Source of the DNA: CAVVUC01 sp963751395
Lineage (GTDB): Bacteria > Verrucomicrobiota > Verrucomicrobiia > Chthoniobacterales > Chthoniobacteraceae
DNA: 64,000 nucleotides
NCBI GenBank assembly: GCA_963751395.1
Contig: CAVVUC010000001.1
Span: 186,001 to 250,000 of the forward strand
Direction: 5' to 3'
A program made the translations under genes and the position numbers. Below, piece by piece: positions 32,789-39,777 of this stretch; position 1 is the stretch's first letter, and the number at the start of each line of letters is the position of its first letter. The notes beneath the pieces were generated by a model. It saw nothing but the letters and a program-made list of their open reading frames with translations, was not told where the DNA came from and did not search any database.

Positions 32789-34372
32789 TCATTTCCTAAA
32801 CGCCCCCGCCAGTTGCGTTTGCTTCAAGTCGCGGTCGGCGTCCGGCTCCGGTGTGCGGCCGTTTGTTCCCCAGCTCATCCAGCCTTCCGTCAACTCCAGC
32901 AGACCCCACCTCGCGATGGCGCCTATGACTTTCTTCACGTCGCCCGGATCGAACGTGAAACCGGGGACGAGATATTTCTGCGAATCGTTCGTGCGCCCTA
33001 ACGCACCGCGAGCCCGGCGCGCGCGGGCGATCTTCGCAAGCCGCCGGTTGTAGGTGCGGATGAGGTGGAAAACTGGCGCGGAGAGCGGTGAGGCAAAAGG
33101 CGGCTCCACGAGGGAACCGGCGCCGTACTTGAACGGTTGCGAAACGATGCCGAGGTAGTAGAGGCCGAGGTCCATGTAGAACGCGAGTTTCATCAAATCG
33201 AACTCGCCCATGTATTCGTATTTGTCCCGGTAGATCGCCGCGAACCATCGCTCGTAGCTCTGCGAGAACTTGCGGTTGTGTTGCTCGACCAGCCCGGCGA
33301 CAGATTCGCCACGGCGTTGCGCAGCGATCAGCGCGGCGGTCGCGGTGGTGGTGAAAGAAATAAAGTCCATGCCCGGACTGTAAAAGGGATCGAGAAACGC
33401 CGCCGCATCGCCCACGAGCGCGAAGCCATCGCCCGCAAACGTCGTGCTGCAATACGCGAGATTTTTCCGCCAATGCATGTCGTCCTCGATCCACTCCGCA
33501 TCGGCGAGCAGCTCCCGCCCGACCGGATGCTGCATGAGGAAACTCTTGATGCGATCGCCGAGCCTGCCTTCCTCCGGCCAGTCCAACAGCCGCTGGTCAA
33601 ACACGACGCCGATGCTCATGTCGCCGCCTTTGAGCGGAATCCACCAGCTCCACCAGCCGTCGCCAACGACGTGGTTCGTTGCTGTTCCGCGGACGCCGTA
33701 ACATTGCGCGGCCCACTCGGGATATTTGGTCGCCAGCTCCAAGCCGTCCCAATCCTTCACCCCGCGCCAGCGCGCCCAGGCCGACGCCGTCGGATGCGCA
33801 TCGTTCGCGCGCCACCAACCATTTTTCCGGGCAAGCATCGCGGCAACGCCCGACGCATCGACAACCCATCGGCAGCGAACCGTCGCGGTTTCCTCTCCGC
33901 GACGCACCGTGAGCGATTGATCGCCGCCCGGCACCAGTTCGACAGCCACGACTTGAGCCGGACGCCACAGCTCCGCACCCGCGGCGCAGGCGCGGCGCAG
34001 GACCTCCTCGTCGAAAACCGCGCGGTCGATTTGATACGACGGCAGGCGCGACTGAAACCGTCCGCCGATCTCGCTGGCATCGGCGATCGTTTTTGTCTGC
34101 TCGTTGGCAAACCAGAAACGCATCCCCTGTTTTACAAGGTGCGCCTCGTTCAGATGCTGCGTCATGCCCAGCACGCGCCCGAGAAAATAGGCGCTGATTT
34201 CGACCGTCGCCTCGCCGACGCGACGCGTGAACTCCGGCGCCTTTTCGATGATGAGCACGCGCAGTCCGGGCTCCTGCCTCAGCAGCAGCGTCGCGACAGC
34301 TGCACCCGACAGCGAGCCGCCGATGATTGCGACATCGTAATCTTTCACGTTGTTTTGCGAGGTCCCGGTCAT
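32789..34372 (-). CDS. FAD-dependent halogenase-type monooxygenase
   Basis: 527 residues. FAD-binding motif VAIIGGSLSGAAVATLLL (about 14-31), a candidate catalytic lysine Lys81 in HLVKQGMRFWF, the flavin-dependent halogenase signature WxWxIP as WSWWIP (241-246), and the distal FAD motif VGDAAAFLDPFYSPGMDF. The WxWxIP motif keeps these enzymes from acting as ordinary monooxygenases, so chlorination or bromination of an aromatic or carrier-bound substrate is likely. Related non-halogenating proteins exist, so the reaction is inferred. It faces the carrier protein and ligase genes across a 480-base repeat-rich gap. Confidence 0.75.
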   Translation of the reverse strand: MTGTSQNNVKDYDVAIIGGSLSGAAVATLLLRQEPGLRVLIIEKAPEFTRRVGEATVEISAYFLGRVLGMTQHLNEAHLVKQGMRFWFANEQTKTIADASEIGGRFQSRLPSYQIDRAVFDEEVLRRACAAGAELWRPAQVVAVELVPGGDQSLTVRRGEETATVRCRWVVDASGVAAMLARKNGWWRANDAHPTASAWARWRGVKDWDGLELATKYPEWAAQCYGVRGTATNHVVGDGWWSWWIPLKGGDMSIGVVFDQRLLDWPEEGRLGDRIKSFLMQHPVGRELLADAEWIEDDMHWRKNLAYCSTTFAGDGFALVGDAAAFLDPFYSPGMDFISFTTTATAALIAAQRRGESVAGLVEQHNRKFSQSYERWFAAIYRDKYEYMGEFDLMKLAFYMDLGLYYLGIVSQPFKYGAGSLVEPPFASPLSAPVFHLIRTYNRRLAKIARARRARGALGRTNDSQKYLVPGFTFDPGDVKKVIGAIARWGLLELTEGWMSWGTNGRTPEPDADRDLKQTQLAGAFRK

Positions 34373-34435
34373 AGTGCGAACGGCAAATGTATCAGCATTT
34401 CAAAAATCGAACAGCCGCGGTTTTCATCGGCGGGT

Positions 34436-34562
34436 CATTCCGAGGCTCGCACAAACGGGGTTTTGCCGACGTCGGCAAGGATGTCGTGGAGCAGGGCCGA
34501 TCCACCTTGCGAGCGACGTTGCAATTTCGCTCGCAGTTTCCCGCGACATCATTGGCAGCGCA
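34436..34562. repeat. Dispersed repeat with conserved ends (copy 1)
   Basis: It shares both ends with 54193-54370: a left end with CACAAACGGGGTTTTGCCG and CGTCGGCAA, and a right end with ACATCATTGGCAGCGCA. The left GGCAAGGATG and right CATCATTGGC are imperfect inverted repeats. The interiors differ between the copies. Here the interior carries GGCCGATCCACCTTGCG, also found at the end of the 59.0-59.2 kb repeat. Confidence 0.6.
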
Positions 34563-34625
34563 GCGAAGAACCCTGGTATCCACAGCCTGCGAAACATGGA
34601 ATGGGTAAGCGCTGCAAATGGAAAA

Positions 34626-34775
34626 GGGAGCGCGGGCTTCCAGCCCGCTCCGGCTGGCATCCTGCCAGCCGGAATCGAAGCGCGATGACCTGCAAGCGTC
34701 GTCACGCGATTCGAGAGCCAACTTCCGCTGAACGGCTGGAAGCCGTTCAGAAGCGGGCTGGAAGCCCGCGCTCCC
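34626..34775. repeat. Four-hairpin REP-like element
   Basis: Perfect 24-base inverted arms (34626-34649 and 34752-34775). Each arm is itself a hairpin with a three-base loop (GCGGGCT-TCC-AGCCCGC). Inside lie two more perfect 10-bp hairpins with three-base loops: CCGGCTGGCA-TCC-TGCCAGCCGG (34650-34672) and CTGAACGGCT-GGA-AGCCGTTCAG (34728-34750). Such nested palindromes are typical of REP/BIME-type elements moved by RAYT transposases. Confidence 0.75.
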
Positions 34776-34852
34776 TTTTTCAAACTGCGTTGGCTCGTCC
34801 AATGGAACCCCATACCCACTCTCGAAGAAGAGAAGACTGGCGGCCGCATTTT

Positions 34853-36298
34853 TCATCGTTTGATCTTCCCGCTTGCGGTTTTTGGCAGCGATTCCACAAA
34901 AAGTATTTCGACCGGAATCTTGAAGCGCGCCAGAGCGTTGCGGCAGTGCGCCAGGATCGAGCCGGTTTCCGGGGGGTGCGCGGAGTTGCGGGGGACGATC
35001 TCGGCCACGGGCACCGAGCCGAAACGCGCGTGCTGTTTCCCCACAACGCGCGCCGCAGCGATCTCCGGATGACCGCAAAGCACCGCCTCGATTTCCTCCG
35101 GAAAACATTTCATCCCGCCGACGTTGATCACCGAGTGCCTGCGGCCGACAAGCGTGAGATAACCATCCGCGTCGAATGTGGCGACATCGCCGCTGGGGAA
35201 CCAGCCGCCAACCAGCGCCTCGTCGCGCCGCCGCCAAGGCGTGAGATAGGCATCGAACATCCCCGGCCCGCGCAGAAACAATTCCCCGGCCTCGCCCGTC
35301 GCGACTTTCGCCCCGCTCTCGTCGCGCAGCTCGACCTCGAAATCCGGCTCCGGTTTTCCCACTGATGAAGGCTTTTCGCGAGGCGCACCGGTGTTGAGCA
35401 GCGGCAGGCCGGCCTCGATGATTCCGAGCGCCTGCGAGAGCGGCACTCCGTAACGCTGGTCGAATGCCTTTGCCGTTGCAACCGGCAAAGCTGCCGCCGT
35501 TGAAACCGCGAGTCGCAGCGTCGGCCACGGCAAACCCGAAGGCTCCGAGGCAAGCAGCGCATGGTGAAACGGCGCGCCATAAACCACCGTGCCGCCGTGC
35601 TTGCGCGCCGCCCGCAGGATGTCCTCCGCAAGATGCGAAGAAACCAGCACGGTCGCCGCGCCCTGCAGGAGGTAGAGCATGATTGAAACGGCGAAATGAT
35701 GAGCCATCGGCAGAATCCAGACCACGCGATCCTGCGAGGTGATCTTCAGCCGCCGGTTCGCGGAGTTGATGCGGTCGAACAAAGTCCGATGCGACAGCAC
35801 GACGCCTTTGCTGCGCCCTGTGGTGCCGGAACTGAACCGGATGAATGCCGGCTCCAGCGAGGACAATTCGTCTTCGTTGAATGCAGGAGTTCGTTGAGCG
35901 CGGAGCACGACGCCCGCTTGAAAAACGGGCAGCTCGATTTTCACCGAACCCTCCAGCGGACGATGCCACGAGCAGCCGGGGCCGATCACGATGGCATGAA
36001 GCGCCGTGGTCGCGTCGAGCGCATCGCGCTCCTGCGGCGCAAGCTCGCCCGCTACCGGCACAAGGCAGCCGCCTGCGCGGACGATCGCAAGCGCGAGAAC
36101 GACATGCGCGATGCCGTTCGGACAGAACAATCCGATGCGCGGCACACCTGCGCCGCCAAGCACGCCCGTCGCTTTGAGTTGCTTCGCGGCGGCTTCTACG
36201 AGGTCAAACAACTCACCGTATCTGAGTTCGGAATCGTCGCTGATGATCGCGACCGCCTGCCGGCTCACGCGCTGCGCGATGTGCTCGACGATGTTCAT
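34853..36298 (-). CDS. Adenylate-forming acyl/aryl-CoA or acyl-ACP ligase
   Basis: 481 residues of the ANL superfamily. The phosphate loop is FIRFSSGTTGRSKGVVLSH. The A5-A8 motifs show as QALGIIEAGLPLLNTG, FPSGDVATFDADGYLTLVGRR and INVGGMKCFPEEIE, and the catalytic lysine lies at the end in PKTASGKIKR. It activates a carboxylic acid with ATP and passes it to CoA or a carrier protein. An acyl carrier protein is encoded in the same operon, so loading of that carrier is the likely role. The start ATG (36298) overlaps the stop of the FAD oxidoreductase by four bases. Confidence 0.85.
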   Translation of the reverse strand: MNIVEHIAQRVSRQAVAIISDDSELRYGELFDLVEAAAKQLKATGVLGGAGVPRIGLFCPNGIAHVVLALAIVRAGGCLVPVAGELAPQERDALDATTALHAIVIGPGCSWHRPLEGSVKIELPVFQAGVVLRAQRTPAFNEDELSSLEPAFIRFSSGTTGRSKGVVLSHRTLFDRINSANRRLKITSQDRVVWILPMAHHFAVSIMLYLLQGAATVLVSSHLAEDILRAARKHGGTVVYGAPFHHALLASEPSGLPWPTLRLAVSTAAALPVATAKAFDQRYGVPLSQALGIIEAGLPLLNTGAPREKPSSVGKPEPDFEVELRDESGAKVATGEAGELFLRGPGMFDAYLTPWRRRDEALVGGWFPSGDVATFDADGYLTLVGRRHSVINVGGMKCFPEEIEAVLCGHPEIAAARVVGKQHARFGSVPVAEIVPRNSAHPPETGSILAHCRNALARFKIPVEILFVESLPKTASGKIKR

Positions 36299-37566
36299 TT
36301 CCGTGCCTGGCGTTCGCGCGCCTCGATGACGGCGCTCGCGTTGCAATCGTCTCCCGCAGCCAGCAGGGAAGCAGCCAGCCCGGCAGCTTCGCCCGTCGCG
36401 AGGCATGTGCCGATCACGCGCACGGAAGCCTGTGCTTCGTGGCTGCTGGAGATGCATCGGCCCGCGACAAAAAGGTTCTTCACGGCTTTCGCGCGAAGGG
36501 CGCGAAGCGGGATTTCGCAAGGCTCTCCGTTCTCGGGAAAGCGTAGCCGCGCGCCGGTCGCCTTCTCCCGCATCTCCATCGGCCAGGTCGCCAGCGCCAC
36601 GGCGTCATCAAAACGCGCGCCGCTCAGAATGTCGCGCTCCTCCAGCCGGTACTGGCCGGTGACACGGCGGCTCTCGCGGATGCCAACGCGCGTCGGGAAT
36701 GCTGCGACATGGCTTTTGGAAAAGCCATCTACGTTGCCGCGCAGAAAATCCGCGAGCGAGGTTGCCAGCTTTCTTCCGTGCATTTCCAGAGCGGTCAGAC
36801 AAGCGGGCGAGACCGGGTCGAAATCCATGTCCGGCGGGCTGTCGAGATCGATGGTGACGAAGACTTCACCTCCGCGCCCGCTGCTCCGGAGCGAAGCGCC
36901 CAGCGCCCCAGCAGGAAGATCGCCGGCGCGCACGGCGGCCACGATGCGGTGCGCGATCTTCAGCCGCGCCTCGTCTCCCACCATCGCCGCTTCCACGCCC
37001 TGCAGAGTGAAGATGAAAGCCGGACGTTGCAGCCGCCGGCCCTCGACCTGCTCGAACTCCGCGCCGGCGAGCGCGGCTGCGGTCGCATCGCCGCTGGCAT
37101 CGACAACAACACCCGGTTCGATCATCTCGCGCAGTCCCCGGCAGCAGACTTCGACCGCTTCGATGCTCGGCCTGCCTGTCACGCCGATGACTTCGGTATG
37201 CAGTCGCACGTCGAGATTTCTTGTTTCCGAAACAATCTCATCGCCGAGCCGCGCGAACGCGGTGGGGTGCTGCATCAGGACATCGACACGGCCCATTCTG
37301 ATCGGCCCGGCCGCGCCCCCTGTTTGAATCAGGCGTGTCGCGAACTCCGTGGCAAAACCGGGGTTCGCGAAGACCGCCTCCTCGTTTTTCGGAAGCAGAT
37401 ACAACCCGCAGATCGAATGGACGAGCGAAGCGGTCGCCATGCCTCCGAGGCTTCCGTGCCGCTCGACGAGAATGGTGCGCGCACCTGCGCGTGCGCCGGC
37501 CACGGCTGCCGCCATCCCCGCGCTTCCGCCGCCTATGACAAGCACGTCGCACTGCATCGAAGTCAC
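36295..37566 (-). CDS. FAD-dependent oxidoreductase (FAD_oxidored family)
   Basis: 423 residues. The N-terminal dinucleotide motif is VLVIGGGSAGMAAAVAGARAG, followed by LVERHGSLGGMATASLVHSI and later GVVVDASGDATAAALAG, the pattern of the PF12831 family of flavoproteins acting on organic acids and polyunsaturated or aromatic compounds. The C-terminus (KNLFVAGRCISSSHEAQASVRVIGTCLATGEAAG) is the second FAD contact. The GTG at 37566 overlaps the stop of the carrier-protein gene (GTGA). The substrate is unknown; the operon suggests a carrier-bound intermediate. Confidence 0.82.
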   Translation of the reverse strand: MTSMQCDVLVIGGGSAGMAAAVAGARAGARTILVERHGSLGGMATASLVHSICGLYLLPKNEEAVFANPGFATEFATRLIQTGGAAGPIRMGRVDVLMQHPTAFARLGDEIVSETRNLDVRLHTEVIGVTGRPSIEAVEVCCRGLREMIEPGVVVDASGDATAAALAGAEFEQVEGRRLQRPAFIFTLQGVEAAMVGDEARLKIAHRIVAAVRAGDLPAGALGASLRSSGRGGEVFVTIDLDSPPDMDFDPVSPACLTALEMHGRKLATSLADFLRGNVDGFSKSHVAAFPTRVGIRESRRVTGQYRLEERDILSGARFDDAVALATWPMEMREKATGARLRFPENGEPCEIPLRALRAKAVKNLFVAGRCISSSHEAQASVRVIGTCLATGEAAGLAASLLAAGDDCNASAVIEARERQARK

Positions 37567-37847
37567 TGTTGCGCGCGGAGCAGGCGCTCGCGAATCAATC
37601 GCGCAAGGCTGCGAATGCTGGTGAAGTTGTCCCGGGAAAGATCGGCCTCTTCGAGCATGAGTCCGAAGTGATTCTCGATCAGGATGAGCAGTTGCATGAT
37701 GGCCATCGAGTCCAGCCCGGCGTCGTAAAGGTTCGAGTCAGGCGTGAACTCCGGCGCGGTTTCGAGCAGATGCTCGCGGATCAGGGCGTTGAGCTTTGCC
37801 TCGAGCGCGGGAAGGTCGGTGGTAACGGCGGGTGGGTGGTCTGGCAT
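37563..37847 (-). CDS. Acyl carrier protein
   Basis: 94 residues. The phosphopantetheine serine is Ser47 in YDAGLDSMAIMQLLILIE, the classical DS motif, placed in a four-helix carrier fold. ATG 37847 lacks the upstream repeats that a longer frame would include. It is the first gene of the minus-strand operon with the FAD oxidoreductase and the ligase. This is not the fatty-acid synthesis AcpP, which lies beside fab genes and has a different DSLD context. A heptad repeat begins about ten bases upstream of the start. Confidence 0.88.
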   Translation of the reverse strand: MPDHPPAVTTDLPALEAKLNALIREHLLETAPEFTPDSNLYDAGLDSMAIMQLLILIENHFGLMLEEADLSRDNFTSIRSLARLIRERLLRAQQ

Positions 37848-37857
37848 GAAGTGACGG

Positions 37858-37944
37858 GTGAATAGTGAATGGTGAATGGTGAATCGTAAAGGACGCTCCC
37901 GCGATTCACCAATCGCTTCCCGCCATTTGCGATTCATTTCTTGC
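37858..37944. repeat. Heptad repeats in the divergent promoter region
   Basis: GTGAATA, GTGAATG, GTGAATG, GTGAATC (37858-37885), then after 17 bases a second period-7 run GATTCAC, CAATCGC, TTCCCGC, CATTTGC, GATTCAT, TTCTTGC (37903-37944). GTGAATCG (37879-37886) pairs with CGATTCAC (37902-37909). It fills most of the gap between the divergent carrier-protein and halogenase genes and has the same layout as the riboswitch insertion. Confidence 0.75.
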
Positions 37945-37990
37945 CTCTGGCTTTTCTTCCACGAATTGCCTGTTATCGTCTGCGCCACAA

Positions 37991-39256
37991 ATGACATCGA
38001 TCTATGACGTTGCAATCATCGGCGGCGGCCCGGCGGGCAGCACCGTGGCGACTTTGCTCGCACGCAAGGGCCGCAGCGTCATCGTGATCGAGCGCGAGAA
38101 ATTCCCGCGGTTTCACATAGGCGAATCGCTGCTGCCCTACAGCATGGACACGCTGGACCGGCTGGGCGTGCGGGAGGAAATGGAGCGCCGGTTCATGCCC
38201 AAGCATGGCGCGGAGATCGCCACCGCGTGCGGTGCGGGCGTGAAGTTTTATTTCAAGGACGGATTCCGCCTCAAGCACCACTCGGCTTATCAAGTGACCC
38301 GATCCGAGTTCGACAAGATGCTGCTCGATCACGCCGATGCGAACGGCGCTAAAGTGATGGAGGAGACGGCGGTGCAGGATCTGGCGTTCGACAGCGACGG
38401 CGTGACTCTGAAGCTACAGTCGAAAGACTCAGCTCCGATCGAACTCCGCGCCAAGTATCTGATCGACGCCAGCGGGCGCAATGCCGTGGTCGCAACGCAT
38501 TTGAGCCTGAAAAGACGCTACGAGCATCTCAACAAGTTCTCCGTTTACGCGCATTACGATCACGTCGATCGCGAACCGGGCATCGACGCCACGCTCACGC
38601 GCCTCGTCCAGGCGCGCGACTGGTGGTTCTGGATGATTCCCCTCGGTGAAACGAAAATGAGCATCGGCATGGTGATGGAGACCTCGGTGTTCAAGGCGCG
38701 CAAGCAATCGCCGGAGGAGCTGCTTGATCAGGCCCTGCGCGAGCAGCCGATGATCTGGGATCGAATGTCGAGGGCAACCCGCGCCTCGCCGGTTTACTCC
38801 ACCGGTGATTATTCCTATCGCAACACGCAGATCACCGGCGACCGCTGGCTGCTCGCCGGCGACGCCGCCGGGTTCATCGACCCGATTTTCAGCACGGGCG
38901 TCTTCCTTGCGGTGCATTCCGCCGAGATGGCTGCGGACGCGATCGACACGGTGCTCGACCATCCGGGCAGGCGCCAGAAGTTGTTCGGTAATTACGCGAA
39001 AAAAATCGGGCGCGTGATGAAGCTCTACCTCCGCTTCGTCGAAAATTGGTACACGCCGCGGTTTATCGAACTCTTCGTCGCGCCGACGCAGCACCTCCAG
39101 CTCGCGCCGGCGGTCAATGCCATCCTCGCCGGAAACATCGGCAACAGTTTCGCGATCTGGTGGCGTCTTCAGGTGTTTTATTTCGTGCTTTTCCTGCAGC
39201 GATTCATTCCACTCGTCCCCCGCCTCACTTTGATTCCAAAACCGCAAACGACTTGA
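37991..39256 (+). CDS. FAD-dependent halogenase-type monooxygenase (second)
   Basis: 421 residues. FAD motif VAIIGGGPAGSTVATLLARKG (about 7-27); the KFPRFHIGESLLP segment typical of flavin-dependent halogenases; a candidate catalytic lysine Lys71 in RRFMPKHGAEI; the WxWxIP signature as WFWMIP (212-217); and LAGDAAGFIDPIFSTGVF. It resembles the halogenase-like flavoproteins of aryl-polyene and pyrrole-carrier systems more closely than the one at 32789-34372. Carrier-bound substrate is plausible given the divergent carrier-protein gene 143 bases away. It heads the plus-strand operon that continues with a lipoprotein and export genes. Confidence 0.8.
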   Translation: MTSIYDVAIIGGGPAGSTVATLLARKGRSVIVIEREKFPRFHIGESLLPYSMDTLDRLGVREEMERRFMPKHGAEIATACGAGVKFYFKDGFRLKHHSAYQVTRSEFDKMLLDHADANGAKVMEETAVQDLAFDSDGVTLKLQSKDSAPIELRAKYLIDASGRNAVVATHLSLKRRYEHLNKFSVYAHYDHVDREPGIDATLTRLVQARDWWFWMIPLGETKMSIGMVMETSVFKARKQSPEELLDQALREQPMIWDRMSRATRASPVYSTGDYSYRNTQITGDRWLLAGDAAGFIDPIFSTGVFLAVHSAEMAADAIDTVLDHPGRRQKLFGNYAKKIGRVMKLYLRFVENWYTPRFIELFVAPTQHLQLAPAVNAILAGNIGNSFAIWWRLQVFYFVLFLQRFIPLVPRLTLIPKPQTT

Positions 39257-39759
39257 AGAACGCATTTCTCCTCCTCCTCGCAGCGTGCCTCGTCACGGGC
39301 TGTCAGACTCCGTATCAATTTCAGAAGCCGACGAGCCGGTGGCAGAACGAAACCGGCCAGCTCCAATACTCGAATCCGAAACGCTCGATCATCGGCGAAG
39401 TCGAGATCAGCAGTTTGGGGACATCCGAGTTCCAGTTCGATTTTTCGGCGGGGCCAGGCTACTCCATCATGAAGCTGCGGCGGTCGGGGAATATCGCGCG
39501 CGCTGAGGTCGCGTTCGCACACATCTCCTGGCAGGGGACATCGGGTCGGGAGCCGGGGCAGCTCAAGCCGTGGTTCGCCTTGAAGGATGTTTTTTCAAAA
39601 ATGACATCGCAGCCTTCCGGGGCAAACCGCGTCACTTTGCAATCCGATTCACCCGGTTTCTGGAAGGCCGATGGCACCTTGTCCGGAGGGCGGCCAAAAG
39701 ATTTGACGGTCAGTTTTCCGCAGAGCAAAGAGCGGTTCGTTTTTCACTTCAATCGTTAG
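39253..39759 (+). CDS. Putative outer-membrane lipoprotein
   Basis: 168 residues starting at TTG 39253, overlapping the halogenase stop (TTGA). The signal sequence LKNAFLLLLAACLVTGCQ ends in a lipobox (LVTGC). The mature part is beta-rich (RSIIGEVEISSLGTSEFQFDF; GFWKADGTLSGGRPKDLTVSFPQS) with no recognised family. Small lipoproteins of this kind accompany MMPL exporters and LolA-like proteins in aryl-polyene type clusters, and an envelope-transport role fits the neighbours. Confidence 0.65.
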   Translation: MKNAFLLLLAACLVTGCQTPYQFQKPTSRWQNETGQLQYSNPKRSIIGEVEISSLGTSEFQFDFSAGPGYSIMKLRRSGNIARAEVAFAHISWQGTSGREPGQLKPWFALKDVFSKMTSQPSGANRVTLQSDSPGFWKADGTLSGGRPKDLTVSFPQSKERFVFHFNR

Positions 39760-39777
39760 AACTCATCCGTTTTCCGC

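Larger units (their letters stand above)
34373..34852. other. 480-base gene-free region built of repeats
   Basis: No plausible gene. It contains a terminal-inverted-repeat element (about 34436-34562, with the 16-bp palindrome TTGCCGACGTCGGCAA at 34463-34478) and a four-hairpin element (34626-34775). Long frames crossing it on either strand are shadows. Confidence 0.7.

Noticed and set aside
33137..35365. Open frame of 742 codons on the plus strand
   Set aside because: It runs antisense to the halogenase-like gene and the ligase and crosses the repeat-rich gap. Composition is shadow-like with no domain.
37858..37944. CRISPR array
   Set aside because: The units are 7 bases long with no spacers of constant length and there are no cas genes. 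No CRISPR array was seen anywhere in the window.
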